Part shown: positions 13,318-20,112 of the stretch, one piece after another
Layout: each line of letters starts with the position of its first letter
Numbering within the stretch: position 1 is the first letter of the stretch
Assembly: GCA_037440105.1 (NCBI GenBank)
Contig: JBBIUS010000013.1
Location: forward strand, 1-20,112
Length of the DNA stretch: 20,112 nt
From: JBBIUS01 sp037440105
GTDB taxonomy: Bacteria > Patescibacteriota > Patescibacteriia > XYB2-FULL-38-15
Reading direction: 5' to 3'
Notes under the pieces: model-generated
Told to the model about the DNA's origin: nothing
The model's database searches: none
What the model saw: only the letters and a program-made list of their open reading frames with translations
Position numbers and translations under genes: made by a program

Positions 13318-16239
13318 TTAAATCTCATATTCCACATTCATATCCTCCAAAACTCCAGTGTCCGTGCCTGGACCAGTAAAATAAACTCTGTATTGAATAA
13401 ATCTATCACCTTCATGGTCAGAATGAATTGCCTCGCCAGAGGCCTCAGTAAACCAGTCAGTTTCATCGCCATCTTTGCCTTCGGGACCAGACCATTCAGC
13501 GGTTGGGATTTCACCTAAAGTTTGGGCAGTTCGAATTTGGACTTGAATATCGGTTCCAGCCGGCAGAGTTTCTGTCCAAAAAATAAAGCTCCAGGACGTG
13601 CCGACTCCAGCGTCAAAAATTGAAGAAACATAATAACCCTCTAAAGCATACCCTCCTCCGCCTCCCCCTCCGCCGCTTATCCGTTCGTAGATTTGAAATT
13701 CAGCGCTATTGTTGGCGCTGGCCACATAAAGATAATCATTTAAATAATAAAGACCAAGAGCGCCGTCTCCAACTATCGTAATGACCGTTGACAAAACCGG
13801 CGAAGCAGGATTTGTGACATTAAAAATTTTTATGGCGCTTCCGGCCTGACTTGTGCCAACAAAAGCCGTGCCGCCGTATTCTACCACCGCGTAAGCTGTT
13901 CCTGTGCTTCCCCAATCAGCGCTACCCAAAAGAGTAGGCGAAGAAGGCGTTGTCACATTTAAAGTATAAAATTCATTTGCTGCGGTTGGATCTGTAATTA
14001 AATAAGCGACTGCGCCGTCAATAAAAATATCTTTGCCATCGCTTGTGCCTGGCGTGTTGTACCAACCAACCACGGCCGGCGTGGGCGGCGTTAAATCAAC
14101 AACCACCATTTCCCGAAGATTGTGTGAAGTTGCCAAATAGGCATAACTACCCTCAATATGAATGCCATAAACATTAGCCCCAATTTCCACTGAAGCAAAA
14201 AGAGTCGGCGAAGCAGGATTTGAAATATCAATTTTATAAAGTTCCCTGCTAGTTGAACTGACAGTTGTTAAATAAGCATAATTTCCGGAAACCCAAACAT
14301 CAGTAGCATTAGCCCAAGTTGGAGCGTTGTAGAAGCCAACTAAAGTTGGCGAAGCAGGATTTGAAATATTTACGATTTGCAATTCTTGTAAATTGTGCGA
14401 CGAAGCAATATAAGCATAATCGCCCGAAACAAAAATGCCATTTGCCTGGGCGCCAAGATTTAGTGAACCTAAAAGAACGGGATTTGCTGGGTCAGAAATA
14501 TTTAAAATAAAAAGTTCTGGGTCAGATCCTGGGTCGTTGTCAGTGACAAGATAAGCTGTTGTTCCGACAACAAAAACATCGCGTCCGTCAAAAGCCGAGC
14601 CGGGCGTGTCATAAAAACCAACCTGCTCGTTACAGCGCCAGGAAACAGTTGTTTCATACTCATAAATTTGAAACTCAGCAACATTATAAGCCGAGGCAGC
14701 ATAAAGCGTGTCGTTAGCATAAAATAAGCCATTCACATCGGCTCCTGGCGCGTCAGTCCAAGACAAAATCTGCGGATTATTTGGCAAAGTTATGTCAATA
14801 ACAATAATTTCTTTGTTAGCAACACTTGAACCAACAAAAGCATTGCTTCCATAAGCAACAACTGAAAGGCTTGAGCCAGAGCCGCTGATATCAAGTGAAC
14901 TTACAATAGACGGCGCCAACGGATTTGTCACATCAATAATATAAAATTCGTCACCAAAAGTGTTATTAGTTACAAAATAAAGATAAGAACCTAAAAGATA
15001 AAGATCTTTGCCGTCATTGTTGGAAGGAATATCAAAGGTTGTCACAATTGAAGGAGAAGATGGATTTGTAATGTCAACCACGACTAATTCGCCATTATTT
15101 AAACTAGTGGCTAAATAAGCATAATTTCCAGAAATTTGAATGCTCGTAACCGTGTCGCCAATATCTAGAGAACTAACAAGCGTTGGCAGAGCAGGATTTG
15201 TAACATCCAAAACATAAAACTCGCTGCCGCTAGCATTATTGGCTGTCACCAAATAAGCATAATTGCCAGAGGTAGCAATTCCTAAACCATCTGACGTGCC
15301 AGGCGCATTGTAACTGCCAACTTGAGTTGGCGAGGCTGGATTTGTGACATTAATTACTTTTAACTCCTGGTTATTATCTTCTGAGGCAATGTAAGCATAA
15401 TTGCCAGAGACAACAATGCCATTGCCCCCGGCGCCCAAATTTAAGGAACCAAAAAGTTGAGGATCTTTTGGGTTAGTCAAATTTAAAACATAAAATTCTG
15501 GAGCGCCGGCATCATTATTGGTGACAAGATAGCCAGTGTTTCCTGAAACAAAAACATCTTGCCCGTCAGCCACACTGGACGGCGTGTCATAAACTCCAGT
15601 TGGACTAATGCAGGCAAAGCCCGGACCGACTGCACCCGCCAACGTCACGGCTCCGTCGCCGATTGAAGCAACTTGCGTATCAGTAAAAGTCCCGTCAGAA
15701 AAATCAGCTGTTGTTGTTTCCTGCCAAACTAAACTCCGCCAAAGAGAAAAATAAGAAATTAAATTTAAAACCAATGGCCGGCCAACAACTGTTTCCCAAA
15801 TAACTTGGGCAATCACTTTTTTTGTCCGCGGGTCAAGGGTCCCTGATGGAGCAATGTTTCCAGAAGCGTCGCGGTAAACTTGCTCAACAAATATCTCTCG
15901 GCTGAATTTTCCTTCTGTGTTTCCTGTCCCAGAAATTTGCCAATAGCCAGAAGAGGAATTCAAGCCATATGGCCCGCCGATTGGCAATTTTCCCCAACCC
16001 TGATTGACAACTGACCTTGCCGCGTCAATTCCTTCACTGACATAAGCCAGGGCCATCTCTTGTTCTCCGCCATAACGGACTGATTCAAAACTTCCTAAAA
16101 TCAAAAAGATGGCGCTTGTAGAGAGCACGGCAAAAATGGCAATAGCGACAAGAACTTCGATTATGGTCTGACCGCATTCGCAGTAACCAGTAACCAGTAA
16201 CGGGTAACGAGTAATTTTATTTTTGTTTCTCGATTGCAT
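13318..16239 (-). CDS. PilV-like pseudopilin fused to two seven-blade LVIVD beta-propellers
   Basis: A 973-residue surface protein. A class III signal ends at G23, with QTIIEVLVAIAIFAVL after it and E28 at +5; residues 24-205 resemble PilV/GspI. I count 14 blade repeats of 43-47 residues (LVIVD type: V-S-G-N-Y-A-Y-L ... V-x-D-V-T-N-P-x-x-P), in two sets of seven: about 216-527 and 540-852. The sets align with each other (C210 with C536, both before YDTP, and both ending AEFQIYE), so one propeller was duplicated. An eight-glycine linker (856-863) leads to a C-terminal beta domain (864-973). It occupies the pilV place between fimT and pilW. A pilus-tip adhesin role is inferred by analogy with PilY1, a non-homologous propeller protein. 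Residues 9-19 of the leader are encoded by a repeat. Confidence 0.9.
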   Translation of the reverse strand: MQSRNKNKITRYPLLVTGYCECGQTIIEVLVAIAIFAVLSTSAIFLILGSFESVRYGGEQEMALAYVSEGIDAARSVVNQGWGKLPIGGPYGLNSSSGYWQISGTGNTEGKFSREIFVEQVYRDASGNIAPSGTLDPRTKKVIAQVIWETVVGRPLVLNLISYFSLWRSLVWQETTTADFSDGTFTDTQVASIGDGAVTLAGAVGPGFACISPTGVYDTPSSVADGQDVFVSGNTGYLVTNNDAGAPEFYVLNLTNPKDPQLFGSLNLGAGGNGIVVSGNYAYIASEDNNQELKVINVTNPASPTQVGSYNAPGTSDGLGIATSGNYAYLVTANNASGSEFYVLDVTNPALPTLVSSLDIGDTVTSIQISGNYAYLATSLNNGELVVVDITNPSSPSIVTTFDIPSNNDGKDLYLLGSYLYFVTNNTFGDEFYIIDVTNPLAPSIVSSLDISGSGSSLSVVAYGSNAFVGSSVANKEIIVIDITLPNNPQILSWTDAPGADVNGLFYANDTLYAASAYNVAEFQIYEYETTVSWRCNEQVGFYDTPGSAFDGRDVFVVGTTAYLVTDNDPGSDPELFILNISDPANPVLLGSLNLGAQANGIFVSGDYAYIASSHNLQELQIVNISNPASPTLVGFYNAPTWANATDVWVSGNYAYLTTVSSTSRELYKIDISNPASPTLFASVEIGANVYGIHIEGSYAYLATSHNLREMVVVDLTPPTPAVVGWYNTPGTSDGKDIFIDGAVAYLITDPTAANEFYTLNVTTPSSPTLLGSADWGSTGTAYAVVEYGGTAFVGTSQAGSAIKIFNVTNPASPVLSTVITIVGDGALGLYYLNDYLYVASANNSAEFQIYERISGGGGGGGGYALEGYYVSSIFDAGVGTSWSFIFWTETLPAGTDIQVQIRTAQTLGEIPTAEWSGPEGKDGDETDWFTEASGEAIHSDHEGDRFIQYRVYFTGPGTDTGVLEDMNVEYEI
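16182..16214. repeat. Half GTAAC heptad repeat, family C copy 3, inside the PilV-like leader
   Basis: Four or five GTAACNN words without a paired opposite arm. On the minus strand they are translated in frame as ITRYPLLVTGY, residues 9-19 of the PilV-like precursor, just before the prepilin cleavage site. Confidence 0.82.
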
Positions 16240-16249
16240 TTCAATTTAT

Positions 16250-16337
16250 CTCAAAACGCAAAACTCAAATCTTAAATCTTAAAAGTTTTTAGTTTTGAGT
16301 TATGGTTTTGAATTTTGACATTTGAGATTTGAGATTA
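16250..16337. repeat. TCTCAAA palindromic heptad repeat, family H (fimT-pilV junction)
   Basis: The left arm has 7-nt words CTCAAAA, GCAAAAC, TCAAATC, TTAAATC. The right arm has the reverse words (TTTTGAA, TTTTGAC, ATTTGAG, ATTTGAG). The loop is AGTTTTT-like. It covers the FimT-like stop codon (16335-16337). Confidence 0.82.
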
Positions 16338-16790
16338 TTCTATGTTAATCCTTCCCACCTGATTTATATTTAACGTCCTTGTCTCATTATTCACGCTCGT
16401 CAAAGTAACTGTCCCGGTCACATTCGGCGCGCCTTTTAATTTGCCAAAAATAATTTCTGAACCGCCGCCAATATTTAATGATAAAGAAATTGTCTGCGGC
16501 AGGGTATAAACTTCGTCATACTCAGGGTCGCGGCTAGCATAAGAATCTCCTCGAAAAAAGGTGAGACTGGCCGGGGAGCCAGTTGTAAAATAAACTCCAA
16601 ATTTGCTGTTTTCTTTACTTCCCATGGCCGCACTTTGCGCCCGCCGTAAAGTATTCAAAATATCTTGCGTGTTTGTTTCTAATTGATGACTCACGGAAAA
16701 AGATTGAAAAAAGGGAATGGCGACCAAAATCAAAACTATTAAAATTGACAAAACAATGACGATTTCAATGATAGTAAAACCGCGATGCAT
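16335..16790 (-). CDS. FimT/GspH-like pseudopilin
   Basis: A 151-residue minor pilin. MHRG is followed by FTIIEIVIVLSILIVLILVA: cleavage between G4 and F5, with E9 at +5. After the hydrophobic helix comes L-N-T-L-R-R-A-Q-S-A-A-M (about 46-57), the typical FimT/GspH segment (L-x-x-A-R-x-x-A), then a beta-rich domain with GVYF and F-F-R-G-D. It is first in the fimT-pilV-pilW-pilX series and follows pilC. GspH-type subunits sit in the tip complex. There is no Shine-Dalgarno. Its stop codon lies in repeat H and repeat C4 begins 6 nt upstream of its start. Confidence 0.87.
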   Translation of the reverse strand: MHRGFTIIEIVIVLSILIVLILVAIPFFQSFSVSHQLETNTQDILNTLRRAQSAAMGSKENSKFGVYFTTGSPASLTFFRGDSYASRDPEYDEVYTLPQTISLSLNIGGGSEIIFGKLKGAPNVTGTVTLTSVNNETRTLNINQVGRINIE

Positions 16791-16795
16791 AGTTT

Positions 16796-16887
16796 AGTAA
16801 CCAGTGACCAGTAACGAGCAACGGGTAATTTGTACTGGTTACTGGTTACTCATTACTGGTTACTATACTTCTGGTTACTCGTTACTG
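16796..16887. repeat. GTAAC palindromic heptad repeat, family C copy 4 (pilC-fimT junction)
   Basis: The left arm has GTAACCA, GTGACCA, GTAACGA, GCAACGG words. The right arm has GTTACTG, GTTACTC, ATTACTG words, with an insertion near 16864-16870. The repeat runs 6 nt into pilC and supplies its TAA stop (16882-16884). Confidence 0.88.
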
Positions 16888-18108
16888 TCTAATTTTAAGT
16901 GAAGCTGTTAACTGATAAAGCGGCGTAATAACTGCCAAAGCCACCCCACCGACAACAATGCCAATAACGATTAAAAGGAATGGCTCTAAAATTGCGGAAA
17001 GATTTTTAGTAGCAGTATCAACTTCTCCATCATAAAATTCAGCCAGATAGAAAAGTGTCTCGTCTAGCCGGCCGGTTTTTTCTCCAACGGCAATCATCTG
17101 AAAAACCATGGGCGGAAAAAGAGCCGGATAAACAAAAAGTGATTTTGAAAATTTTTCTCCTTTTTCAATTTCTTGGTTCACTTTCTTTAAACCAATTTTA
17201 AACGAAAAATTATTTAAAGTATTGGCCGTAATTTCTAAAGATTGAACAATCGGTAAACCGCTTTTCAAAAGCGAGCCTAAAATTCGAGAAAAGCGGGCTA
17301 AATTTAGATTTTGAGCAATTTTTCCGAACAAAGGAAGTTTTAAAATAAATTTATGCCAATAAGGTCTAACAATTTTTCTTCGCAAAATCCAATGAAGGAT
17401 AAAAACCAAACCAATAACTGCCAAACCAGTGTAGAGCGCCCAGTGCTGCAAAAAATCTGTGACTGCCAAAAGCATTCTAGTTAAAAGAGGCAATTCAACT
17501 TTAAAATTTTTAAAAAGCCGGGATAATTTTGGAAAAACCAAAAGAGAAAGCGAAACCCCTAAAATTAATGTGGCAGAAAGAACGACAAGAGGATAAGCCA
17601 TAGCTGATTTAATTCTTCGCCGAAGTTCAAAATCTTTCATCAACTGCCCGGCCAAATGTTCAAGATTTTCTTCTAAATTCCCGCTTTTCTCTCCGGCCTG
17701 AACAATATTTACATAAAATTCAGAAAAAATTCTTGGATAACGAGCCAAGCCAGAAGAAAACGGCCGACCGTCCTCAACCATTTTAACTAAATGCCCAATA
17801 ATTCTTTTCATCTGGAAAGATACTGTTTGATCTTTCAAAATCCTCAAAGAATCATTTAGGGTTAAACCGGCTTTTAACATTAAAGCTAAACGTTTGGTAA
17901 AAGTTACTTTTTCTAAATTTGAAACAAATCCTAAAAGACTAAGTAGTTTCTCTGGCCGTAGAAAAAACTTCTTTTTCTCTTCAAGAGAAATAATAAGCAA
18001 GCCCTTTTTCCGAAGCGCATCCACAGCAGATGGTTGATCAACTGCCTCGATTTCGCCTTTTTGAATTTGACCTTGTTTTGTGGAAATTATGTAACGGTAT
18101 ACAGGCAT
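16882..18108 (-). CDS. pilC: Type IV pilus inner-membrane platform protein PilC (GspF family)
   Basis: The polytopic membrane platform on which PilB acts to insert pilins. From the chosen start MPVYRYIIST the product has 408 residues, the usual length. Two T2SSF domains are visible: one begins near F-T-K-R-L-A-L-M-L-K-A-G-L-T, the other near F-S-R-I-L-G-S-L-L-K-S-G-L-P. Each is followed by G-E-K-S/T-G hairpins and long hydrophobic segments. The C-terminus has a final membrane helix and ends ...LYQLTASLKIRQ. An in-frame ATG at 18184-18186 would add 26 residues, but these are encoded by repeat sequence and do not look like PilC. The gene follows pilB, separated only by the S23 element. The stop codon is provided by repeat C4. 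Confidence 0.95.
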   Translation of the reverse strand: MPVYRYIISTKQGQIQKGEIEAVDQPSAVDALRKKGLLIISLEEKKKFFLRPEKLLSLLGFVSNLEKVTFTKRLALMLKAGLTLNDSLRILKDQTVSFQMKRIIGHLVKMVEDGRPFSSGLARYPRIFSEFYVNIVQAGEKSGNLEENLEHLAGQLMKDFELRRRIKSAMAYPLVVLSATLILGVSLSLLVFPKLSRLFKNFKVELPLLTRMLLAVTDFLQHWALYTGLAVIGLVFILHWILRRKIVRPYWHKFILKLPLFGKIAQNLNLARFSRILGSLLKSGLPIVQSLEITANTLNNFSFKIGLKKVNQEIEKGEKFSKSLFVYPALFPPMVFQMIAVGEKTGRLDETLFYLAEFYDGEVDTATKNLSAILEPFLLIVIGIVVGGVALAVITPLYQLTASLKIRQ

Positions 18109-18122
18109 AAAATCTACGAGAT

Positions 18123-18187
18123 AAAATGTCAAAATCCTAATATCTAATGTCAAAGGAAATTTCAAAATCCAAATAACAAATGTCAAA
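18123..18187. repeat. Left TGTCAAA arm of the S23 element (family E)
   Basis: Starts AAAATGTCAAAATCCTAA, two mismatches from the left end of the empty copy at 12531-12548, and continues with CTAATGTCAAA and AACAAATGTCAAA. It ends 1 nt past the S23 stop codon side and also reads as an open frame upstream of pilC. Confidence 0.8.
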
Positions 18188-18188
18188 C

Positions 18189-18590
18189 TTATTTTTTCTT
18201 CCTTGAATTTTTAATAATAGTTGAAAAGATGAGATTAAGTTCATTAGATTCTTTCCAATGTATTTTTGCCTCGTCTTTTAATTTGGGAACGGCTTTGGCA
18301 ATCATTCTTAGCCAGAATTTAGTTTCTTTTGATTCTTTCTTACAAATTCCTATTTTGTGCTCAAAATCTTTCTTTGTTTCTGCGCAGTCTGCTTCGCAAT
18401 AATTAGCCCCCACACTTGTGCCTGCCTTCACCAACTGAGTTATCAAAGGTATGGTTATTGGTGTTTGGGGAATCTTTTTGGCAAATTCAATAATATCTTC
18501 ACCAAATTTAGCAGTTCGCTCTTCTAAGTCATATTTAGGTGATTTGTCATTGGGCATTTTATTTGACATTAGAAATTTGTCATTTGACAT
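18189..18590 (-). CDS. Four-helix bundle protein, S23 / 23S rRNA-intervening-sequence family
   Basis: A 133-residue protein of the S23 family (TIGR02436), first found in intervening sequences of 23S rRNA genes and related in fold to the Avd protein of diversity-generating retroelements. The biochemical role is unknown; nucleic-acid binding is suspected. Signature segments: YDLEERTAKFGEDIIEFAKK, TIPLITQLVKAGTSVGANYCEA, and KKDFEHKIGICKKESKETKFWLRM, then a lysine-rich tail. The first 15 or so residues (MSNDKFLMSNKMPND) are encoded by the TGTCAAA repeat. Starts at 18590, 18569 or 18557 are all in frame; I took the longest that stays clear of pilB. It interrupts the pilB-pilC pair and is not a pilus gene. 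Confidence 0.88.
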   Translation of the reverse strand: MSNDKFLMSNKMPNDKSPKYDLEERTAKFGEDIIEFAKKIPQTPITIPLITQLVKAGTSVGANYCEADCAETKKDFEHKIGICKKESKETKFWLRMIAKAVPKLKDEAKIHWKESNELNLIFSTIIKNSRKKK

Positions 18591-18597
18591 TATTGAC
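18546..18597. repeat. Right TGTCAAA arm of the S23 element (family E)
   Basis: Nearly identical to 12579-12630 of the empty copy (two or three mismatches in about 50). On the minus strand it encodes the repeated M-S-N/M-P-N tail at the S23 N-terminus. Confidence 0.88.
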
Positions 18598-18601
18598 TTT
18601 A

Positions 18602-18631
18602 TTTTCGTATTAATTTCGTAATTTCGTAGAT
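18602..18631. repeat. TTTCGTA heptad array at the right end of the S23 element (family F)
   Basis: TTTCGTA words occur three times, ending in TCGTAGAT next to the pilB stop codon. The left end of the element has only the outermost ATCTACGA. Confidence 0.7.
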
Positions 18632-20112
18632 TACTCACGAACCGCTCCCAACACTTCCTCCAATGTCGTAACGCCACTGATCACCTTTCTAATCCCATCC
18701 TCAAACATTGTTGTCATTCCATTTTTAATTGCCGTTTTTGCGATATCGTCGGCATTTGCTTTTCTCATAATTAATTCGCGGATGTTATCTTGTATCTCTA
18801 AAACTTCGAAAACGCCGATTCGGCCAAGATAGCCTGTGCGCCGGCAAGTCGAGCAGCCTTTGCCTCGATAAAACCTTATGACTTTCGCTTTGCCAAAATA
18901 TTTTGTAAAAATTTCTGCCGGCAATTTCCTTTTTAATTCAGAAATCGACATCTCATAACTTACAATGCATTTGGGACAAATTTTTCTAACCAATCTTTGA
19001 GCAATAATTATATTGACTGTTGAAGCAATTAAAAATGGCTCAATGTCCATTTGGAGCAGGCGAGGCAAGGCAGTTGCCGCATCATTGGTGTGCAAAGTAG
19101 AAAGAAGAAGGTGGCCGGTCATAGCCGCGTTTACGGCAATGCGAGCTGTTTCATTATCCCTGATTTCTCCAACAAGAATAATGTCAGGATCCTGCCTGAT
19201 GATTGATTTTAATCCTTCGGCAAAAGTTAAATTGGTTTTTGGATTAACCTGAATTTGGTTTGCGCCCTCAATATCATATTCAACGGGGTCTTCAATTGTG
19301 CAGATATTAACCTCTCGCGTATTTAACATTTTCAAAATTGAATAAAGAGTTGTTGTTTTCCCAGAGCCGGTTGGCCCAGTTGCCAAAATCATACCCCAAG
19401 GCTTTCGGGCCGCTTTTTTAACTTTTTCATAATCTTCGGCTCCTAAACCTAAATTCTCTAAATTAAAAGCCCGACCCTTTTCTGCCAAAAGACGCAAAAC
19501 TACTTTTTCCCCCTCCAAAATTGGCATAATTGAAACTCTGATATCAACCGTCTCGCCATTTAAAATCTCTCTCATTTTGCCGTCCTGAGCTGCCAAATGT
19601 TCATCAGTTTTTAATTTAGACAAGATTTTTAAACGAGCGACAATTAAATCATGAACGCTTTTGGGCAGAGAAGTAATGTCATGCATAATCCCATCAATCC
19701 GAAAACGAAGCAATGACAATCTTTCATGCGGTTCAAAATGCACATCTGAGGCATTTGATTGATAAGCATGTCTTAAAATTGCATTGACTAAATTGATAAC
19801 TGGCACTTCAAGGGCCCCTTTCTCAATGTCGCGAGTAACTTTTTCAATGTCAGTTACGCTTTCTTTTAAAATTTCACTGAATTCTTTTTTAATATCCTTT
19901 CTATACCTTTCAAAAGCGCCCTCAATATCTTTTTCTGTGGCAAAATAAGGAACAACTTCTTTGCCGGTTTTTTTTGAAATCAAACGCACAGTTTCCAAAT
20001 CACTAGGATCAGCCATTGCTAAATGGACTTTATTTGGCTCTTCGCGAAAGGCAATAATTTTTTGCTTGCGCGCCATTGTTTCAGGAACAATCTCTAAAAC
20101 TTTTTCTGGAAT
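18631..20112 (-). CDS. pilB: Type IV pilus assembly ATPase PilB (GspE family), 5' end off window
   Basis: The hexameric AAA-like ATPase that powers pilus extension at the inner face of the membrane. The frame is open to the window edge: IPEKVLEIVPET precedes the first internal ATG (20074-20076), matching the conserved GspE N-terminal domain, so the true start is upstream. Counting from that ATG: MADP (21-24) of the N2 domain, Walker A GPTGSGKT (234-241), the Asp box with IRQDPDIILVGEIRD (293-307), the His box GHLLLSTLHTND (321-332), and the zinc-binding cysteine pairs CPKC (367-370) and CSTC (408-411). All catalytic motifs are intact. It would normally be followed directly by pilC; here the S23 element lies between. 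Confidence 0.96.
   Translation of the reverse strand: MPEKVLEIVPETMARKQKIIAFREEPNKVHLAMADPSDLETVRLISKKTGKEVVPYFATEKDIEGAFERYRKDIKKEFSEILKESVTDIEKVTRDIEKGALEVPVINLVNAILRHAYQSNASDVHFEPHERLSLLRFRIDGIMHDITSLPKSVHDLIVARLKILSKLKTDEHLAAQDGKMREILNGETVDIRVSIMPILEGEKVVLRLLAEKGRAFNLENLGLGAEDYEKVKKAARKPWGMILATGPTGSGKTTTLYSILKMLNTREVNICTIEDPVEYDIEGANQIQVNPKTNLTFAEGLKSIIRQDPDIILVGEIRDNETARIAVNAAMTGHLLLSTLHTNDAATALPRLLQMDIEPFLIASTVNIIIAQRLVRKICPKCIVSYEMSISELKRKLPAEIFTKYFGKAKVIRFYRGKGCSTCRRTGYLGRIGVFEVLEIQDNIRELIMRKANADDIAKTAIKNGMTTMFEDGIRKVISGVTTLEEVLGAVRE

Larger units (their letters stand above)
18112..18631. mobile_element. Candidate 520-bp repeat element carrying an S23 gene
   Basis: The element fills the pilB-pilC gap. 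Its ends are perfect 8-bp inverted repeats: ATCTACGA (18112-18119) and TCGTAGAT (18624-18631). Inside them are inverted TGTCAAA-type arms (18123-18187 and 18546-18597), and the S23 gene lies between. The right end also has TTTCGTA words (18603-18630). It starts 3 nt upstream of the pilC ATG and overlaps the pilB stop codon by one base. No target duplication was seen and no transposase is encoded, so mobility is inferred from structure and from the empty relative at 12531-12633. Confidence 0.6.

Noticed and set aside
18109..18186. N-terminal extension of PilC by 26 residues
   Set aside because: The extension is a translation of the TGTCAAA repeat and not PilC-like; MPVYRYIIST at 18108 is the usual PilC start.
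18591..18677. N-terminal extension of the S23 protein into pilB
   Set aside because: The extra residues come from the pilB 3' end in another frame and the TTTCGTA array, and have no similarity to the S23 family.
1..20112. tRNA or rRNA genes, or known riboswitches
   Set aside because: No T-loop/acceptor pattern, rRNA segment or recognisable riboswitch core was seen on reading either strand; a covariance-model scan would be decisive.

Overview
The window is AT-rich bacterial DNA with compact, standard-code genes. The best fit is a Patescibacteria (Candidate Phyla Radiation, Parcubacteria-like) chromosome. Reasons: a minimal type IV pilus locus, a PilM fused to a baseplate-J-like region, a four-helix-bundle S23 gene sitting in a repeat, very few Shine-Dalgarno sites, and gene junctions filled by palindromic heptad repeats. 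The lineage call is inference; no rRNA gene is present to confirm it.

Layout. (1) 1-2084, minus strand: trxA, trxB and the 5' part of a glutamate dehydrogenase gene, a small redox/nitrogen operon with two nearly identical 119-bp palindromic repeats between its genes. (2) 2222-4359, minus: infB as its own unit with promoter, leader palindrome and terminator. (3) 4474-6022, minus: purF with terminator, strong ribosome binding site and promoter. (4) 6023-6456: a gene-free divergent spacer. (5) 6457-9310, plus: rny, ymdB and an HU gene, separated by GTAAC-type palindromic repeats and closed by a strong terminator. (6) 9408-20112, minus: a type IV pilus operon in transcription order pilB (runs off the window), an S23-carrying repeat element, pilC, a FimT/GspH-like pseudopilin, a giant PilV-like pseudopilin carrying two seven-blade propellers, a PilW-like pseudopilin, a PilX-like protein, a PilM fusion, and a small pilin with its own promoter.

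How the genes work together. PilB (assembly ATPase), PilC (inner-membrane platform) and PilM (cytoplasmic actin-like ring component) would form the pilus motor. The FimT/PilV/PilW/PilX-like minor pilins would prime assembly and sit at the tip. PilV here carries a large double beta-propeller, so it is a candidate tip adhesin doing the job PilY1 does elsewhere. PilM appears to carry a PilN-like tether in the same chain, followed by an extracytoplasmic baseplate-J-like region, in place of separate PilN and PilO. RNase Y and YmdB are the conserved RNA-turnover pair.

Most unusual structure. All ten gene junctions inside operons contain a palindromic element built from degenerate 7-nt words, in several sequence families. 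The five junctions that carry their own terminator or promoter have none. One element, between pilB and pilC, has its two halves separated by an S23 (four-helix bundle) gene and is bounded by 8-bp inverted termini. An otherwise matching element between pilX and pilW is empty. This suggests an empty/loaded mobile-element relationship.
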